The notes beneath the pieces were generated by a model. That model had not been told where the DNA came from. It did no database searches and saw nothing but the letters and a program-made list of their open reading frames with translations. Source: Halieaceae bacterium UBA6060 (GTDB taxonomy: Bacteria > Pseudomonadota > Gammaproteobacteria > Pseudomonadales > Halieaceae). Taken from it: 16,703 bases of DNA. The stretch is taken from the NCBI GenBank assembly GCA_002428935.1, contig DIYG01000015.1, forward strand, positions 1-16,703, in the 5' to 3' direction. The translations under genes were made by a program, and so were the position numbers. Of this stretch, positions 14,996-16,703 are shown piece after piece; positions within the stretch are counted from its first letter, which is position 1, and every line of letters begins with the position of its first letter.

Positions 14996-15009
14996 TGCTG
15001 ACATCAGCA
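14996..15009. promoter_or_regulatory. 14-bp palindrome, possible regulator site upstream of DUF423
   Basis: TGCTGA (14996-15001), CA, TCAGCA (15004-15009) is a perfect palindrome around a 2-base centre. It lies about 43-56 bases upstream of the predicted DUF423 transcription start, a position typical of activator sites. No T-run follows on either strand, and a 2-base loop is too tight for a good RNA hairpin, so a protein site is more likely than a terminator for rpoH. The regulator cannot be named. The rest of the 248-base rpoH-DUF423 gap shows no gene. Confidence 0.4.
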
Positions 15010-15143
15010 AAACCCAGGACAGGAGGAAGGGAAAGGCTTGCGCAGGGCTTAGGCCACTAGCGTTCGCGGGGCGTCGTTAACAAGGTTGAGAAGGGCCCGG
15101 CGCGGTTCTTCCGTCGGACCCCTACCGGACCACGAGCTGGGGT

Positions 15144-16058
15144 TTAAGCGGCCAGCTGTCCGCGTATCTTTTTCATCGCCGCCTGCTCAAGCTGACGAAT
15201 GCGCTCGGCGGAAACGCCGTACTCGTCGGCCAGTTCGTGCAGGGTGGCCTTGTCATCGGTCAACCAGCGCCGGGCGAGGATATCGCGACTGCGCTCATCA
15301 AGATCGGCAATGGCGCTATGCAAACGCTGCTGGTTGTCCGTCTGGGACTGCTTGTCCGCCACGGCGACCGCCGGGTCAACGCTGTGGTCTTCGAGATAGT
15401 GCTGGGGGGCCTGCCAACCGTCTTCGTCGTCGGCATCCACCGGGGCGTCAAAGGCCACATCACGGCTGGAGAGACGACCCTCCATGCGCTGCACTTCCTT
15501 TACATCAACACCGAGGTCGTCAGCCACGGCCTGAGCCTCGTCCGCCGTGAGCCAGGCCAGAGATTTCTTGGCTCCGCGCAGATTGAAGAACAGCTTCCGT
15601 TGCGCCTTGGTAGTAGCGACCTTAACAATCCGCCAGTTACGGAGAATAAATTCGTGGATTTCGGCCTTGATCCAGTGCACGGCGAAGGACACGAGACGCA
15701 CACCCTTGGTGGGGTCAAAGCGCTTCACCGCCTTCATCAGGCCGACATTGCCTTCCTGGATCAGATCACCTTCGGCCAGGCCATATCCGCTGTAGCTGCG
15801 CGCAATGTGCACCACAAACCGCAGGTGGGACATGACCAACTCCCGAGCGGCCTGAACATCTTCGTGATAGAACAGTCGATCGGCCAAATCCTGCTCGCGC
15901 TCGATGGACAACACGGGAATCGCGCTCACGGCCTGCACGTAGGCAGCGAGATTCGCGCCGGGTACCATCTGATCGACCGGCGACAGCTGACGATTGGCCG
16001 CCACAGACTCGGCGTGATCGCTGCCAAATACCTGGCTGGCTGTACTGGTAGTCGTCAT
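15144..16058 (-). CDS. rpoH: Heat-shock sigma factor RpoH (sigma-32)
   Basis: Alternative sigma factor that directs RNA polymerase to heat-shock promoters. The 304-residue product shows region 1.2/2.1 (SAIPVLSIEREQDLADRL, 45-62; SHLRFVVHIARSYSGYG, 77-93), region 2.2-2.4 (LIQEGNVGLMKAVKRFDPTK, 99-118; VRLVSFAVHWIKAEIHEFIL, 120-139), the RpoH box QRKLFFNLR (153-161), which is diagnostic for sigma-32, and a region 4.2 helix-turn-helix (TLHELADEYGVSAERIRQLE, 272-291). It is about 20 residues longer than E. coli RpoH (284), with an acidic stretch DADDEDG (208-214). The ATG at 16058 has GGA 4 bases upstream; the frame runs to a TTG at 16070 that is less likely. ftsX lies upstream, the usual ftsX-rpoH arrangement. 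A CIRCE operator sits in its promoter region. Confidence 0.97.
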   Translation of the reverse strand: MTTTSTASQVFGSDHAESVAANRQLSPVDQMVPGANLAAYVQAVSAIPVLSIEREQDLADRLFYHEDVQAARELVMSHLRFVVHIARSYSGYGLAEGDLIQEGNVGLMKAVKRFDPTKGVRLVSFAVHWIKAEIHEFILRNWRIVKVATTKAQRKLFFNLRGAKKSLAWLTADEAQAVADDLGVDVKEVQRMEGRLSSRDVAFDAPVDADDEDGWQAPQHYLEDHSVDPAVAVADKQSQTDNQQRLHSAIADLDERSRDILARRWLTDDKATLHELADEYGVSAERIRQLEQAAMKKIRGQLAA

Positions 16059-16092
16059 TTTTCCGTTCAAGGCTCTTTTCCTCGGGCGGCGA

Positions 16093-16101
16093 AGTTTAGC
16101 A
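16093..16101 (-). promoter_or_regulatory. Candidate extended -10 of rpoH overlapping CIRCE
   Basis: On the minus strand the bases read TGCTAAACT: a TGn followed by TAAACT, four of six to the -10 consensus. Six of its nine bases belong to the rpoH-proximal CIRCE arm. No convincing -35 stands 17 bases upstream. If used, transcription would begin roughly 30 bases before the rpoH ATG, and a repressor on CIRCE would block polymerase directly. Confidence 0.3.
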
Positions 16102-16123
16102 CTCTGAAACTTAGAGTGCTAAA
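16095..16123 (-). promoter_or_regulatory. CIRCE operator (HrcA binding site) upstream of rpoH
   Basis: TTAGCACTC (16096-16104), nine bases, GAGTGCTAA (16114-16122) is an exact match to the CIRCE consensus TTAGCACTC-N9-GAGTGCTAA, extended by one pair (T16095/A16123) to 10-bp arms. CIRCE is the operator of HrcA, a heat-sensitive repressor that normally controls groESL and dnaK operons. Here it lies 37 to 65 bases before the rpoH ATG and after the ftsX stop, so it can only serve rpoH. An adjacent AGTGCAAAA (16124-16132) repeats part of an arm. hrcA is not in the window. Confidence 0.9.
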
Positions 16124-16152
16124 AGTGCAAAAGATTCCTTTTTTCTTGTTTT

Positions 16153-16169
16153 TATAACCAAACGTTATA
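16153..16169. repeat. Inverted repeat between ftsX and CIRCE
   Basis: TATAAC (16153-16158), CAAAC, GTTATA (16164-16169) forms a perfect 6-bp inverted repeat directly after the ftsX stop codon (16170-16172). It is very AT-rich, so it makes a weak RNA stem; an A-rich run follows on the minus strand rather than a T-run, so it is not an intrinsic terminator. It may hold promoter elements for rpoH (TATAAC or TATAAA) or a second regulator site. Confidence 0.35.
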
Positions 16170-16703
16170 TTAGCGAGGCTCAATAGCGCGCAGATGCCGC
16201 GCCACCGCTAGCCACGCTCCGGTCAGTCCCAGCAGCGCGCCGATCAAGATCAGCTGCAAACTATCGACCAGACCCAATCCGCGAAGTTCAAAGCTGCTTT
16301 GGTACTCCCGGGCCAGACTTTCTACGGTACCGGCCAGGAGTGCGATGCCCAGGGCCACCAGAAGGGCCGCGAAAACTCCACCACCGAGGCCATACCAAAG
16401 ACCGGTGTACAAAAGAGGGCGACGGACAAAGGCATCGGAGCCACCCACAAGCTTGACGATGACGATCTCATCGCGGCGGCTTTCGATGGACAGCCGGATC
16501 GTATTGCCCAAAACCAGTACCACGGCAACCAACAGCAAAGCCGCCAACAACAGCACTGATCGTCGGCCAAGCTCCATGATGGCCGCAAGGCGCTGCAACC
16601 ACCGGGTGTCCAATATCACCTCATCAACCTCGGCCAGGGCCAACAGTTCGGATCGCAGGATGTCATTGGCACTGGCGCCTTCCCGCGCCGGGTCCACGAG
16701 AAA
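16170..16703 (-). CDS. ftsX: Cell division ABC transporter permease FtsX (C-terminal part, start beyond window)
   Basis: FtsX is the membrane partner of the ATPase FtsE; the FtsEX complex controls septal peptidoglycan hydrolases at division. The frame is open to the window edge: the visible 177 codons begin FLVDPAREGA and cover the end of the periplasmic domain (EVDEVILDTRWLQRLAAIM) and three membrane segments: LLLAALLLVAVVLVLGNTI, the long LYTGLWYGLGGGVFAALLV region, and LQLILIGALLGLTGAWLAVA. The cytoplasmic loop SRRDEIVIVKLVGGSDAFVRRPLL is typical of FtsX. A GTG near 16697 is an internal Val, not the start. The N-terminal segment and first membrane helix lie outside. rpoH follows on the same strand after 111 bases. 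Confidence 0.94.
   Translation of the reverse strand, partial: FLVDPAREGASANDILRSELLALAEVDEVILDTRWLQRLAAIMELGRRSVLLLAALLLVAVVLVLGNTIRLSIESRRDEIVIVKLVGGSDAFVRRPLLYTGLWYGLGGGVFAALLVALGIALLAGTVESLAREYQSSFELRGLGLVDSLQLILIGALLGLTGAWLAVARHLRAIEPR

Noticed and set aside
15090..15111. Stem GAAGGGCC / GGTTCTTC downstream of rpoH as a terminator
   Set aside because: On the rpoH (minus) strand the two G-U pairs become A-C mismatches, and no T-run follows.
15237..16157. 306-codon open frame opposite rpoH
   Set aside because: Mirror of rpoH in a GC-rich genome; no family features, no ribosome-binding site, and rpoH itself is unmistakable.
1..16703. tRNA, rRNA, CRISPR, insertion sequence or prophage
   Set aside because: No cloverleaf-like segment, spaced repeats, transposase, integrase or terminal inverted repeats could be recognised.

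Overview
The window is an ordinary-looking, gene-dense stretch of bacterial chromosome (GC-rich, no mobile elements, no RNA genes seen). It comes from a gammaproteobacterium. The gene order metF / rsmE / gshB-tonB-yqgE-ruvX / pilU-pilT / yggS-proC-yggT-metX-metW-DUF4426-rdgB-hemW / trmB / rpoH-ftsX follows a block known from Pseudomonas aeruginosa (about PA0375 to PA0430), with some members missing or replaced. Protein sequences match gammaproteobacterial families closely, but several starts and inserts differ from Pseudomonas. A marine Cellvibrionales/Halieaceae-type organism is a reasonable guess (inference only).

Layout. Positions 1-5187, + strand: the 3' part of metF (folate/methionine), rsmE (16S rRNA methylation), then gshB with a TonB-family gene in ATGA overlap, yqgE/algH, ruvX/yqgF and a small MOSC-domain protein. 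Positions 5184-7376, - strand: pilT then pilU, the type IV pilus retraction ATPases; pilU and the MOSC gene meet tail to tail, their stop codons sharing a CTAG. Positions 7525-13793, + strand: yggS, proC, yggT, metX, metW, a secreted DUF4426 protein, rdgB and hemW, mostly tightly spaced or overlapping. Positions 13805-16703, - strand: ftsX (3' part), rpoH, DUF423 and trmB (ATGA overlap).

How the genes work together. MetF supplies methyl-tetrahydrofolate and MetX/MetW make the activated homoserine that feeds methionine synthesis. YggS, ProC and YggT form a common PLP-homeostasis/proline/membrane cluster. RdgB and HemW are housekeeping (nucleotide-pool cleaning; heme chaperone). The TonB-like gene near pilT/pilU parallels TonB3 of P. 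aeruginosa, which has been linked to twitching motility.

The most notable non-coding signal is a perfect CIRCE operator (TTAGCACTC-N9-GAGTGCTAA) between ftsX and rpoH. CIRCE is the binding site of the heat-shock repressor HrcA, so this site would put the heat-shock sigma factor gene itself under HrcA control. Other non-coding signals are a 14-bp palindrome upstream of an extended -10 promoter for DUF423-trmB, a long foldable leader in front of gshB, and a short tandem repeat in the pilT promoter region. No convincing intrinsic terminator was found. I see no clearly novel multi-gene system in the window.
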